Below, one piece after another: positions 43,401 through 56,228 of a stretch of DNA of 64,000 nucleotides. A program made the position numbers and the translations under genes. Source of the stretch: Meandrina meandrites. Its lineage: Eukaryota > Cnidaria > Anthozoa > Scleractinia > Meandrinidae. The notes beneath the pieces are model-generated. The model saw nothing but the letters and a program-made list of their open reading frames with translations. It ran no database searches and was not told the origin of the DNA. Location of the stretch: contig OY855903.1 of NCBI GenBank assembly GCA_963693305.1, positions 28,193,955-28,257,954 of the forward strand. Direction: 5' to 3'. Position 1 is the stretch's first letter. The number at the start of each line of letters is the position of its first letter.

Positions 43401-46400
43401 AACAAACATTCCTTCAATACCATAAAATGTGGAATTCAACTGTTCCTTAAACATGAACCTGCAGTATAAAAGATGCTGGACAGTCTAAGTCTATACCCTG
43501 CGAGCAGAGTCTTCTTTGATCTTCCTAGATTAGTCAGGAAGAGGAAGAAGACTCTGCCAACAGCCTCGAGAACTCATATTGAGCATGCTCCAAAATAAAA
43601 TGTAACCAAGCCTCACTCAGCCTCACTCTCAAGTTGTGATGACAGAAATGGCTGTCAAGAAAATACACTGCATTTTTACAAGTCTGAAATTAATGAATCA
43701 ATTGCTTCCTGCTCAAACTTGTATTTGGTCGGCGACTAGGGAATTGTGAGGAGAGATATCGATGAGTATTGGTTCAGTTGGGAATTGGTTTTCCTTTCCT
43801 TTGCGACCATTGGGCAGATTTGGTAAATCAACTATTTGCCATGTCTGGTCGGAAGTGATAAAAACATATCTTTGCCACTTCGAAAACTAAACAGAGACGT
43901 GATTGTAGTTCCACGAGGTTTGAAATTTACAGTGAGCAGAATTTGCTGCTTTAATTTTTCGAATTGACTATAAACAAGCTACCGTAGGCGCAGAAGAAGT
44001 CAGCAATTCGTACCACTGATCATGCGCAACTGTGGAAAACCAGTCCGACTGGGATAAAACTGGTTTGACTCATCCATTTCCGCAGATGAGCTGCAATTCA
44101 AAGAAACTCAATGCTGTTGGCAGAGTCTTTTTCCTCTTTCTGACTTATCTAGGAAGATTGAAGAAGACTCTGCTTGCAGGGTACAAGCCTACTGACAGGT
44201 GCTTATCAACCACCAAAGTGTACAAATCTCTCACTGCCTGAAGTTTGAATTCACTTTTCTCAATTGCCAAGCATTTGGATTTGGGTTCAAGTATTTGGGT
44301 TGGTAATTATTGGTAATTATAAAGAAGGTGCTAGTCATACCTTTCTGTGGCTTTCATTCACATTTTCCCACAGCTGGTCTATAATTTTCTTGATGTCTTC
44401 AAACTGAGCCTGTTAAAAATTTTGTATCAATAAAATTAATAATCCTTGTACACGACACTGATAAGCATCTAAATGTTATATTTAACACAGTCTGCCAATG
44501 AGTACAGAACTACTGCTCACACACACATTCTAAAGGGCAGTCTCTGCTGTGTGTTGTTATTCAACAATTTATGTACAATCTCCATCACAGAAATCACGAA
44601 AATAACGTGTTCACAAACCTAAGGATTCTAAATTTGCATGTTGGTAATACCAGTAAAGTCACTTGAAATAAGCAACATTTTCTGCATTCTGATTGGCTAC
44701 AGACACATCTGTTCATCCCAAACCAGTGCAGAAATGTGGAATTGGCATTCTCAAATACATTAATAGTTAATGATTCTTCAGTTAAAACAAAGGAAATCAG
44801 AACTGCGGCAGTGGTTTGGATATGTGATCTTAGTTACCATATGGACGATTTTCTTTTTCGTTTTACTCTGTAGTTTTAGTTTTGATCAATCAAACACTCA
44901 AGAGAGTGTTTCATCGCATTTCCAAACACCTCACAATTCCTCAGAAATACTCTTTTCAAATCTCTTTTCAGCATTTGGAAATGTGATGAAACACTCTCTC
45001 CCATGTTTGAAAAGTTACATGCAAAACAGTGACATTTAAAACAATTATTGACAGTTACATCAGATTCATTGAAAATCCACCTTGGACAAAGAAACTGGTA
45101 GACAAAAGTGAGATAAGATTTGAACTTCATAACACAATTTTAAAGAGAAGTCTTGACACAACAAAAAGGACATTTTAAGCAAAATAAAAATTACCGTTTA
45201 TTAAGAAGTGTGACACATGAGGAATAAACAAAGAAGAAAAGAGGACAAAACTCTTGTTTTGCATATCTAGAGAAACCTTAAATTTTTGAAAATTTAAGGT
45301 GGCCCTGAAAACCCTACCTACAGTTTGTTTAAGTTTTGCAAAAGTTTTTAACATTTTATAACTGACAGCTCTCACAGGTATTGTGGGTTATAAGTTCAAC
45401 AAAGAACAATGCTCAACATTTACCACTATATGGGGGGGAGGGGGTTCTTGGAACTAACAAATACGTTGCAAAGGAAAGTTTCTAATTGTCATATGTTGGA
45501 AGACAGGGCTCGAAATTGCGACTCACTGGTCGCCAATGCGACCAAAAATTGAGTGCTGGCGACTAGATTTTCAGAACTGGTCGCCAGCTGGCGACACACG
45601 CTTTGTCCGTTAACTTTTCACTGCTTTAGCATAAACAGAAGAAATTTTTGTATTTAAGTCTTAATATGGAGAAATCATTGGGAACTGCTGGCTAGAAGAC
45701 AACTCACTTTTCCTTTTCCACTAAAATAAAACTAAAGATTCGATTTCACGGTCTGTTAATTAATAACACAAAATGTACTTCGATACTCGTGTTTACCAGG
45801 CGCCATATTGTTTCAGCAGCTTCTTTATAAATTCTCAGGTTTGTCTATCTATGGAAACAATGAACTTAGAACGTTCCATAATTATTTCAAATAACCGAAC
45901 AAAACACCGTCACGAAACCAAAAACATAAAAGCCGAAAGCAACCGTAGCTTGATAAGATGTCTTTGTTGTGCTGTTCCTTTTTAGCTGTTTTATTATGAC
46001 TTTCCTTGTACGTAAAGTAACATTAAATTTTAAAATCATGTTTTCATGAAAGTTGTATATTAAATAATTTGGCGACCAAACTTTTTGATCTGGCGACCAA
46101 ATTTTTCCTTTTAGTTGCCAGCTGGCTCCTAAGCAAAAAAGTTAATTTCGAGCCCTGGAAGAGATTTTCTGATACAGACCTCCGGGCTGGCAAATAACAT
46201 ATACACTCCCAGAAGACTTAAGTAAACAAATTGTCTAAAATTTATTTGTGTGATTACTGTGATAGTGATTGTAAGGAACAAATCTTTAATATACTTACTG
46301 CAGGGTTTTTTGATCGTATGGTCGCCTGGGTTTCCTTAAAGAACAGCTCATAAGCTGTAAGTGGCCTGCAAATGAAAGTACACAGCTAGACATCAATTAA

Positions 46401-49400
46401 ATTAGTAGCTAAACAAATGCTAAATTATGTGTGATGAACTTGTGATATGCGTGTTAAACAGTCATTGTGTATCAACACAAGTTTTTGTTAGTGGATCCTC
46501 AAGCTATGTAGCTTTTAAATACCATAAACACTCACAGATAAGCCGCACCTTTTTTCCAAAAATTGTCGCTCAAAATCGGGGGCGTGGCTTATCTGCGGGA
46601 ACATTTCAATCAAAAAGGTGCCATACATTTCAGTAAATTGACACTTTTATAGAGGCCTTTGTTAGCAGATCCTTTAAATGGTTTATGGCCGCTTTTCTAG
46701 AACAGGAAAACGTCACACAGCACAAAATTTCCATTCCCCCACAAAGCTGTTTGCAGTGTCGACAATGGCCTGTAATAAACTTTAACAGTAATCGATCGGC
46801 CTGGCCTCCACGAGCGAGAAAATTGCACGTTATTCTCGAAACTCTCTTTGTGCAACAAGTTTATCTCTGACAGTTGGCTCTCAAATCTATTTATTCGTGC
46901 GTCACGATAGCCACGAATAGCAGAATCTCCCTCCATCTTGAAACTTGAGTAAACAAACATCATTCTCGGCCTAGTCCCAACATGTTCGATCTAATGCCTG
47001 GTTACTAAGCTACGAATGTTTGACAAATGAAAACACGCGTTCTTGTTCGCAAAAATCTGTGGAAAAAAGTGTTGAATGAAGAAATACCTGTCAACAAGTA
47101 CCAGAAAAAGATCAATCATATGTCAAAGTTAAAGGAAATAATGCTCATTATAATTATTAAAACGCTAAAATTGTGGGTAAGACTTTGATGTTCAATTCCG
47201 TTTCATTGCCATAGTGAGTTACATTCGATGAAGCAGACTTCTGAAGACTCTTTAAAAAAAACTTTTTTGCCAAAATTTAAGTTGCTAAATTCAGGGTGCG
47301 GCTTATCTGCGGGTGTTTACGGTAAAGGTTTTGATTGACTGATTGACTGACTGATTGTTTGATTGATTGATTGATTGATTGATTGATGGATTGTACTAAG
47401 AATCAACTGAACCACAACTGTGTATCCATACAGTGCTATCTTTTTAGCAATGTAACAGGTAGCTACATTGTGGACATGTCTGGCTAAGGGACTGTGCTCT
47501 AAGGGTACCCCGGTGCCTCAGGCGACTAGCTTTTGCCTTTGGGTGACCAGATAATCTTATTTCTTTCATATAAGCTTTATGCTGGGCAGCCTGGATCTCA
47601 TAGTTTGGAACCTTTGGGCACCTTGTCATTTTTCTCAGAGCATAGCCTTAATGGCTACATGCATACTCACTTGTTTAGCTCTTGGCCATCCTTTTCTCTT
47701 TTCTTTCTTTTAGTTCCTTTATCTTTCTTTTTCTTTTTCTTTTTCTTAACATCATCAGTGCCAGCTACCTTTTTTAAGCTTTCTGCCACTTGGGATAATG
47801 GAGTACTATCATCGTCATCCTCATCACTTTCTTGGTGATTGGTGGAAGCTGCCTGCTCTGTGGTAGCTCCCAACAATGTACTAGAATGTGATGATGGCAT
47901 CAGGTTTTCTGTTGAACTTGTCATGGATGACTGTGAGCTGGCTGCAGACATAACATGACTTCCACTTCCACTTCCACCAGACAAAGATGACAGTGTTGGT
48001 GAAGGTGAAGCAGCAACCACTTGACTGATTGCTGTTGCTTCATTGACAAATGTTATTTGAACAACATTGCCAGTGGATGACAAAGGTGTTTGTAATAAAG
48101 GTACAGTGTTGGACTGTGCAGATCCCAAAGCTATGGAACTCCGTTTACTGTTTGAATTATTCACAAGTAATCCGGGTAATGTCTGTTGCAAAGTTTGAGC
48201 TGAACTCAGCTGCACGCACGGTGTAGCATTGCTCTGTGACATGGTTGTTTCATTGTTCACTCCACTAATAGCGATGTTGCCAGATTCCACAAATGAAGGT
48301 GTATTTTTAAAGCTTGGAGTCAAAACTGCTTCCAAATCATCTTTAGTATCAGATGGTGGAGATGGAGAAACTGTGGACTTTGAATTTAAGGCAATGTTAG
48401 CAGGGTTCATGACTGTCATTTTGCCTGGAAGTGGTTTTAGTGACACTGGTGATTTAAGAGGTGAATTAGCATTAACCAGTATCATCTTCACTGGATGATT
48501 TGAGGCTGTCAAGGGAATGGATGATTTTACCTGTGACAATTGTGTCCCAGATGCAGAATTTTGTGGAACTACATAGCAAATAAGTGGCTGGCCAGTTTGA
48601 ATACTAGCTGCTGATGCTACAACTTGACCACTTGATCCCTGCTGTTTTGGCTGTCCAATGGCTTTTACAAGTTGACCTAAGAGTTCAGGGTTAGATGCCA
48701 AAGCTTGTAATGGATTGGCTTGATTGTGTGTACCACTAGATTGGCCAGTGACTGTACCTGCATTAGTCCCTTGTAGAGCTTTCTGAGGAGACACCTTGTT
48801 GGAATTTGTGCCAGAAACTCCCACATTATGAGCAGCAATAATATGTCCTTGTAACTGAGGGGTACTTGCTTGAACACCAGAAGAAGACAATATTACCCTA
48901 GAACCCTGAGGATTTACATTTGCCCCTTCCACATTAGTTTTAACTGGTACAGTACTAGGAGGTAACTTTGTAGAGTTTACTCCAATGTGACCATGTGATT
49001 GTCCAGTTTGGCTCTTTGATGATGCAACAGCAGCTGGAACTGCCATTTGCAGCATTTGCGAATTAGTCAGAATCTGTGTGCCGTGAGGTGAAAAAGGCCT
49101 TGCAGGTTTCACAGCTGACTGTGAAGCAGACAATCCTCCTACATTCTGCAGTGGAGTGCCAGCCTGAATAACAGCTGGTGTGAGCCTTACAGCTTGACTT
49201 GCTGATCTTACTGGTGCAGATACGTTGCACGTATGGTTTGCTTGTTTCACTTTGGGACTCGGACTTCTTGATGATGCCAATGGACTTCCAGGACTACTGG
49301 CAGAATTAAGAGGACTTCCTCCTGGCACCACACCTAAAGGTAATGCTGATTTTCCAGAGGTAGTTGTCTGTACAACAGGTAACTGTCCTGGGCTTGTTGG

Positions 49401-52400
49401 GGAAATCCCCTTTTGTAAAGTGTTTGACGCAATCTGTAAACGGGCTGTAGAAGGATTAGGCTGCTGAGAAACTTGAGGTGCAAAAACAATTGGTTCACTG
49501 ACACCTTGAGGCATATCTCTTTCTACAATTTCGTCGAGGAGTTGTTCAATGTTAGAGCCTTCTCCAATGGACTCACTCACCACAGACTGCAGTTGCTGAT
49601 TCATGCTGACATTGTTCATTGGTGGAGGCAGGTTTGGTTGCACAAATGTGGGTAACTGTGGTTGGACCGTTGCTGGTCTGTTGAGGTTTGACAGTAAAGC
49701 CATTCTCAATGGCTGCTGTCCAACAGGAAAGGTCGAATGCGTCTGGAGTGATCCAGGTGGGGTGATTGGAGGCAGATCAAAGTTCTCGGAGGGAAACGTT
49801 GGAGTTGGTGGTGTCCTAGAGCGAGCAGAAAGATTCTGTGCATGAAGATACTCCTGCCGTATATCATTTAACAAGGAGCTTGGGTCTCCAGGGAACACAG
49901 GATTTATTGCAGATGATTGCGGAACCTTTGAACAAAAAAACATAATGTTTAACATTCATTTTAAAATAAATTAGCAGGTGTGAGAGCTAATTTTTACAGA
50001 TCTATATGAAATTAAAATGACGATCTGATGATCTTCACCTTCACAGTCCCAATCATCAAATTTATGTTACTGTATATTTAAGTCTGTTAAACTGATAATA
50101 TACCCATGAAAAATCAATGTAAGTCCTTAGAAAATGCCGATAAATGTTTGCAATGGTTTAGTTGATGCTCTACCATCTGACATTTGTTGTTGATCATTAT
50201 ATATAATTGGCATTCAAGTTATGGTTGATACATTTTTTCTTCTATCACTTAATATATATAATCTACTTGGCTTTCTTTCTGTTTAGTTCTTTCTGTCTTA
50301 TTACTGTGCGTAATAAGACATATTTCCCCAATATTTGAAATTTTTTTATATATACATTTTGCCGGTAAAAGTAAAATATAAAACTTTAAGGTAAAAAGCT
50401 GTTAAAATTATGAAACTTAACATTTTCAATCTATTTGATCATCATCACTCTAATGATGATCAAATAGATCAAAAACATTAAGTTTTATAATTTTAACAGC
50501 TTTTTACCATTAAGTTTTATATTTTGTAACTTTTTTGTTCTTATTAATGAAAATTAACTCCTTTTAAGGTTTTTTTTTACACCATTTTATTAATTTTGAG
50601 TAATTTGCAGTAATTTTGGGCAGTGTTCTGATGTTTTGGAAAAATTTTGAAATCCAAGATGCTGGAGCCAAGATGGTGGATGGTTTGGCATCATGATATA
50701 ATTGTCAAGTGATGTGACATATATAAAAGATAAATTTTCGGACATACTAAAGTTTCATTGTGATTGCTTAAATATTCCCCCAGTCTGAAAAGATCCAAAA
50801 AAGCCCAGTCTGAATAGGGTTAACAAAGTTTGGAGAATTAAAATAGGAATCAAGTAAACCCTTTCCCACAGACTGAGTTAACATATTTTTTCGAATTCTC
50901 CAAAGTAACATCAGGCTATACAATACACGCATTCCATTTTTCAGTTTCTTAAATATAAATTAAAGAAATATATATTGATGTAGGGTATCAATGGCACTTA
51001 CTTGTGGTATGCTAACAATAGCTGTCGCAGCATCCCTGTGACGAAGTCCAGCTGATTGCTGAGATGCTAACAGCTGACTCCTCTCCAGTACCAGGCCATC
51101 TCTTCCTCCACTATTTTGAGTTTTTGTTGCTGATTGTGTTGTAGCAGTTGATGAAACATTGGATGCCGCAACATTCAAACTCTGAAGTTGCTCAAACTCG
51201 ATATCCTGACGACAAAGAATTCATGTTAGGCAGTAATATTGCAATAGAACTTTCTTTAATAACCAATAAATGGGCAACACCCCTCTGACTTCCATGTATA
51301 ATCTGAACAAAAAATATTCCTAATATTGGAAATTAATATATTATTTTAAAAAGCTTTGGTTATGAAGCATGCTTGCAATAATATTTCTTTGCATCTTCTA
51401 ATCTATCATTCTGTTGGCTTCAATTCAAAACTATTAAATAGAGGATATTACACTTCTGTGCAGAGATACAAAATTTGTCTTCAAGTGTTTAAAAATATTT
51501 CACGAGTGAGTCCAGAAACATTTTTTCAACATGATCGAGAAATTTTGTATCTCCAAGCGACCATGTAATGTTCTTTTTATTATATGAAATTTAGTGGTAT
51601 ACCGAGTGGTAAAAGATTGATAAAAACGCGATCCCACTGTTATCCACACATGTGATGTCATTTTTATCCATTCGCTACTACTCAGTATATCACTTAAGTT
51701 TAAATAATAAAAAGGAAATAGAAAATAAAAATACTACTACTTTTTACAGAGCCTGGTGCAAACAAAAAAGGTTTGGAAGAATGTTAAACCACTTACATGT
51801 AAACCCTCCCGTGCATATCAACTTTCAAATTCTCACAAGCTTGTGTTTTACTCAGGTAACGAAAACAAAGGCCCGTTTCATTGCATAACATTTTAATGTT
51901 ATGCAATGAAAATAAAAACCAAAACAAAAAAGTAATTCCTTATTAACTGGATTAACATCTGACCAAATAACAATACAACAACAGTAATTTAACTAAAACG
52001 TAACAATAACTAGCCCCGATAATTAAAAGGACTATAGTCTAGACATTCAACTGACAGAACGAAGGATTTACTTAAGTTTCATTTTCATTTCAAAGCAAAA
52101 CAAAATCAATTTCTCAATGAAAAACACCATAAACAACTAAAAATCAAAAATCGCATGTCAACTCAATTTAACAACTTGAAAAATCCTGACGCGCGGTGTA
52201 GTTATAAATAATTCATCGCATGCTGTTGATCGCCACTAATTTCAAGCTGTGCATAAACAGATATCAACCCAAGTATTCCTTCCCTCCACTTCATTGCAGT
52301 TGAACTACGTGTATTTTTATCTCATTCGATAAAAGTACTTTTGCAAGTTCCCTGTAAAAGTATTCCAGTTATAAACTTCAATGTAAACTTTGTCGACATC

Positions 52401-52976
52401 AGATGTTCTGCTCCGTGGCGCTTCGCACCGTTTCACAAAATCGACACTCACTTTGAATGCTCTCGACTGATAACAAGAGACGAATTTTAACACGTCTACT
52501 ACGAATAACTTTCCTTTTTCAAGCCATTGTAAGTAAGCTTATAAAAACCTTAAACCTGAAGCTTGAATATTTATAAGTTCGAAAGCAGTGTCGAAAGTAA
52601 AGGACACGACATATCAGCCGAGGTTGAAGATTTCAAACCGCAATGATAAACATGTCCCAAGGCCACCATCGCTTCTTCATAGGGCCTTTCTTGTTGTGAG
52701 TCACTTTACAGGCCTCCTTTAGGGCTTCGATGAGTACAGTAAGCTTGGTAAACCTTTCCAGCAGAAATCGAAACGTCCCTGGGTACAGTTACAATAGGGC
52801 TCAACTTTGGTTGAGTCTTACCGATTTATTTCTTGGGAAATCATTCTTTTCCCTGGAGAAAAAGTTGCCTAAGAGTACACCTAACAGACCTTTGAAGGAA
52901 TATCGTGCTTGTCCCAATCTATAACTTCATCTATATCAAAATCGGCGATGTCATTTGTGTTTGACTCCCTCGCCAT
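40486..52976 (-). CDS. TOX-family HMG-box protein, complete 9-exon gene
   Basis: Nuclear DNA-binding protein of the TOX (thymocyte selection-associated HMG box) family. The exons join in phase to 1062 codons: 52890-52976, 51002-51205, 47671-49925, 46299-46365, 44341-44409, 43296-43370, 42272-42517, 41640-41770, 40486-40540. Exon 1 is acidic (DFDIDEVIDWD). Exon 3 is 2255 bp and codes a long Ser/Thr/Gln/Pro-rich, probably activating, disordered region ending in a Lys-rich nuclear localisation stretch (about 830-848). The HMG box starts KPLTAYELFFKETQATI (849) and is cut by two introns: exons 4, 5 (IKKIIDQLWENVNESHRK) and 6. Exon 8 holds the TOX C-terminal Cys motif: Cys1015, 1017, 1020, then YCSNECIVKHC (1034-1044), and the last exon gives FTVWVEQRN, like FMAWVASRN in vertebrate TOX4. 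It is about twice the vertebrate length. Best guess is a TOX4-type ortholog; the exact paralog is uncertain. Confidence 0.87.
41925..42092 (-). mobile_element. tRNA-derived SINE
   Basis: Reverse complement of the 36098 element: the head at the right end (GGAGGTGGTGTGGCCTAGTG) with B box GGTTCAAATCC-like (here GAGTTCAAATCC), the body CTGCCACTAGAG, then CAACTGGTCAGCCTCCTGCC and CCAGTTGGAATTTTTAAC. It lies between TOX-like exons 8 and 7. Confidence 0.75.
42861..43036. mobile_element. pogo/Tigger-like MITE with TA flanks
   Basis: The ends CAGTTGAACCCCGATAACTC and GAGTTATTGCGATTCAACTG are inverted repeats, with TA on each side (42859-42860 and 43037-43038). CGATAACTCAAAC-type units repeat inside. 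The 176 bp has no coding capacity. It lies in the TOX-like intron between exons 7 and 6. Confidence 0.75.
43495..44182. mobile_element. Foldback element, ~690 bp
   Basis: The left arm (43495-43560) ACCCTGCGAGCAGAGTCTTC through GACTCTGCCAAC pairs with the right arm (44116-44182) GTTGGCAGAGTCTTTTTCC through GACTCTGCTTGCAGGGT. Each arm is itself partly palindromic. It lies in the TOX-like intron between exons 6 and 5. Confidence 0.75.
44881..45005. repeat. Inverted repeat in TOX-like intron
   Basis: CAAGAGAGTGTTTCATCGCA and TTTCCAAACACC on the left pair with GCATTTGGAAATGTGATGAA and ACACTCTCTC on the right, about 30 bp arms with mismatches. Confidence 0.6.
45504..46157. mobile_element. hAT-like TIR element, ~650 bp
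   Basis: The ends CAGGGCTCGAAATTGCGAC and AGTTAATTTCGAGCCCTG are inverted. Just inside each end are several GGTCGCCAG/GGCGACCA motifs. GGAAGA lies outside the left end and beside the right end, so the target duplication is approximate. No transposase is recognised. It lies in the TOX-like intron between exons 5 and 4. Confidence 0.7.
46520..47324. mobile_element. TIR element, ~805 bp
   Basis: The left end TACCATAAACACTCACAGAT then AAGCCGCACC pairs with the right end GGTGCGGCTTATCTGCGGG then TGTTTACGGTA. A second GGCTTATCTGCGGG occurs near the left end. Located in TOX-like intron 3; a (GATT)n run follows at 47336-47386. Confidence 0.75.
47484..47652. mobile_element. Short TIR repeat, copy 2
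   Basis: Inverse-orientation copy of 39183-39345: GGACTGTGCTCTAAGG at one end, CTCAGAGCATAGCC at the other, with GGTGCCTCAGGCGACTAGC and CTCATAGTTTGGAACCTTTG inside. Its right end is 18 bp from TOX-like exon 3. Confidence 0.7.
50373..50525. repeat. Long hairpin in TOX-like intron 2
   Basis: TATAAAACTTTAAGGTAAAA, AGCTGTTAAAATTATGAAAC and ATCTATTTGATCATCATCA on the left pair with their complements on the right, ending TTACCATTAAGTTTTATAT; arms about 70 bp with a short centre around 50452. Confidence 0.75.
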
Positions 52977-52999
52977 TGCCCACAATATGCGATGAGACA

Positions 53000-53194
53000 A
53001 TGTACATTGTACGCATAATCAAACAGAACGCTGACCCAAATTTTGTGCCTGCGATAAAAAATCGCCTCGCTTCTATGTATTCTCGTGCCCAGGAGCTCTT
53101 AGCCGGCGGGCAAAACGGACGACCCTGTGGGATGCACCAGCAGGGGAGCTGGAGCGAGGAAAATCGCACACAGCCAGAAGACCGACAAAAGTGA
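53000..53194 (+). CDS. Candidate first coding exon of a divergent plus-strand gene
   Basis: The ATG at 53000 lies 24 bp from the TOX-like start codon on the other strand. The frame encodes about 64 residues (MYIVRIIKQNADPNFVPAIK, then NRLASMYSRAQELLAGG) and reaches a plausible donor, CAAAA|GTGAGG, near 53190 just before its stop. The hydrophilic, helix-prone composition looks coding rather than random. I do not recognise the protein and found no matching downstream exons, so it may be a real divergent gene's first exon or an accident of the TOX-like 5' region. Confidence 0.25.
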   Translation: MYIVRIIKQNADPNFVPAIKNRLASMYSRAQELLAGGQNGRPCGMHQQGSWSEENRTQPEDRQK

Positions 53195-53299
53195 GGTGCG
53201 GGATTGCGGAAAAGATTGTGGATAAAAGAAGGAGGCACACAACAAATGCACTGTCTTGTTATTCTTTTGTTATTAATGAGATGCAAATGTGCATGAGCT

Positions 53300-56228
53300 C
53301 CGCACCTAAAGAAACTCTGACGGGTAGCAAAAGGTAGCCTTATTTAGCCTGCATAGCAAGCGTTCCGTTGTCCTCGCCCCACGTAAGCCATACGCTTGCT
53401 ACGCATGTAAAGCCTGATTCCCAGACGATCCAGGTCGCTCAGGCTACCTGAAGGCAGATTTTGAGCTTTCTTGTCATTTACATCCAATTCACATTAGGCT
53501 GCTTGCAGTCTATTTTTAAATTAGGGGTTAGGCGAAAAATTCGAAGACTGTATTAAAGACTGAAGCAAAAAAGATTATTTCCTCGACTATTATCTGTTTT
53601 CCTTTTCTCCGTTTTAAGGCGGGGGTACACCTGAAGCCTGTTTTTCCACCGCTTAACTATGGTTTAATGCGAATATCTCGTCTGCGTTTCAAGTAATCCA
53701 GAAACTCTATGCTCATTTCACAAAGCTATGTTTAGCGGTGTTTTGTAAATTTTTTGGTGATTTTTGGGGATGTTTGGAAAGAGATAGTTTTTCTCAAAGG
53801 ATTAGTAAAATTTGGAGAATTAAGAAATATTAAAGATATAATGTGATTTAAAAATTAGAATTTGAAGTTAAAAATTAGTATATGGACACCCAAACAGTCC
53901 CCTGACAACCTGGGGTGCTCTTGCGTGGGGGTCAACTGTCTGTTGGTGTTTCAAAAGTAATTTTCTTCCTGCCTGCTGTAGTCAAAGGCAGTGAATACGA
54001 GAGGCAACGACGTATCTGCGTTGCAGAAAACAAGGCTAAGATTGAGAGTATTTTTCTAAAAGATTTCCTGCCTTACTCTCCGGCTTAAATCTGAAAAGCT
54101 CTCCGAAGTACAGAGCCCAGTTAGTGCCACTGTTTTTAAACTTTGTCGTCTTTTTTCCCCACTATTTTTCTCAACTTTTTTTCCGACTTTTTCTTTTAAA
54201 TAATAAGAAGTAGCAAGAGAAGAGAAAGTTCATTTGATTATGAAATTAAAGAACAAGAAAAATTAATACATGTATTGTTGAGTTATGCAAGATTTGAATG
54301 AAATCCCGATCCCGATCCAGAGGCTCTCATAGTTAATCATATGTATGAAAAATGTGGTTTACTAGCTTGTATACTCCAGACTAGTAACCCAGTTCGGCGG
54401 GTGGTCTTTAAAGTTGAAATTCAGATAACCTGACTGACGACTTCACCAGAAACGTCCTGAAAATAAACTATTCACACACCGATCAACTGTTTCATTTCGT
54501 GTAATTCTAATAGCATGCAATTTCGTTGAAATTTTTGGGGTCATAGCGAACGATATTTTACCGTAAGCTAAATTATGGCGCTATCAACTTGGGAGTAATC
54601 TCCTCAAGTGATAGCCTGCGTTGCAGCCAAACTAAACCCTGGACTATACCCGGGTTTAGTTCGGCTGCAACGCAGGCTACTCAAGTGACAATGTCCGTCG
54701 TGAAAAATATATTGCTGTTGTTGTAACTGAGAACTTAAGGTTGTTCAATGTAGTTTTTTTCACCTAGGGTGGTTGTTTTGAAAATGACAATTATCTAAGA
54801 AGCCAATCTTCGATTTTTACCAAACTTTGCCATAATAATGATCACATATGAACATAGTTTCATTTTTTACTGGTTCCTTATCAACAAAGGTTACCATAGC
54901 AACGATTAAAGTTTTCTTTTATTTTTAAACAAGCCTGATTTTCAAAGCGCAGCGGTTACTTCTTTCTAGCGGATACTTAAGACACTCCAGGAAGAAATCT
55001 CCACATTTAGCACTAAGTGAGTTCAAATATACAGTGTCTCTACATCATCTAACGATTACCAAGCAAAGCTATTTTGTATGTTTGCGAACCAGAAATTAAT
55101 TTGCGACAAAGCGCCAGATTTGTCGCAAATTAACATTGTAAGCTATTTGCTGTGGACAGTGTAGATTATTTTAAAGTGGAAAGTAGAAAGTTACGCTTAT
55201 TTTGAATAATATATTCTGGAGCTGAAAATCGTACTCGCCAAACCAGGCGAGTGATGGCCAAAATGTACTCGCCCGACAGTTCTGACACTCGCGAGTGCTA
55301 ATGTCCAACCCTGTCAAGGGTCCCGAAACATCTGGACATTATTTGAACATTTTAGTACCAGATTACTGAAAAAACAATTTTACACAGAAACTACCTAAAG
55401 GCGCTACACAGTTTTAACCACATTGTGATCACATTAATTTAATTTTTTTAAAGAGTACTTCTTTTATAATAAGTATGTTTCAGCAGCATCCATAACGTTC
55501 GAACTTTTATGCAAGTAATGTGTGTAAATCAATGGCGCGTAGATAAACATGTCGGCTTCGATTTACAACAAAATATAAAATATACTCAAAAGTTAACATG
55601 AAATGTTAAATGAGTCTTGTGTCACATTGTTTTGCTGTCCTGTTCAAACTGGCTAAGAACGGCAAGAAAATATGACCCAAGACTCAGTGTAACGTTTCAT
55701 TTCAACTTTTGTTGAATCATTTAAAATAAATTTGTGTCACACTTCGACGGATTCAATGCTCCTCGCTAACAAAAAGAACCTGTAACACCCACGGTAGCAA
55801 TGAAGCGACCAGAGCACTCAACAAATACACTTCTTTCGTGCTTCCAACCCTTCCTTGCGTACTTAATCACAGAACAAAGCACGGTCAAGGTATTTTTATT
55901 GGTTAATTTAAAACATGATTTTTTTTATTAATTTTGTCCATTATATAATAGGTACAATTAAACTGTTCTGTTATCTGCTAATTTATGATTGGTGAAACAG
56001 TTTTGTTAAAAATAGTTCTATTCATTACATACAACTTAACCAAACATAAATTTATGAGTATAATCTTCAGTCACTTTTCGTGCTACTGAATGAAATTAGC
56101 TTTAAGATTTGTAGCTAATCTGCACCCAGGGTAATGGTTAATCAGTACGAAAAGGAACATTTTTTGTGTCTTTAAAGATTTAGAAACTGAATATCAAAGT
56201 GTTCGTGGCCGGTGGACTTGTGATGCGC
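53300..56228. other. Intergenic region between TOX-like and NBN, no gene recognised
   Basis: AT-rich with no supported exon. One clean inverted repeat at 54612-54682 (GATAGCCTGCGTTGCAGCC and TCGGCTGCAACGCAGGCTAC around CCCGGGTTTAG). The NBN 3' UTR presumably occupies the rightmost part below 56229. Confidence 0.4.
54612..54682. repeat. Short hairpin, TAGCCTGCG-type ends
   Basis: Arms of about 30 bp, GTAGCCTGCGTTGCAGCC on both strands with CTAAACCC inside. The TAGCCTGCG ends resemble those of the element at 59872-60002. Confidence 0.7.
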
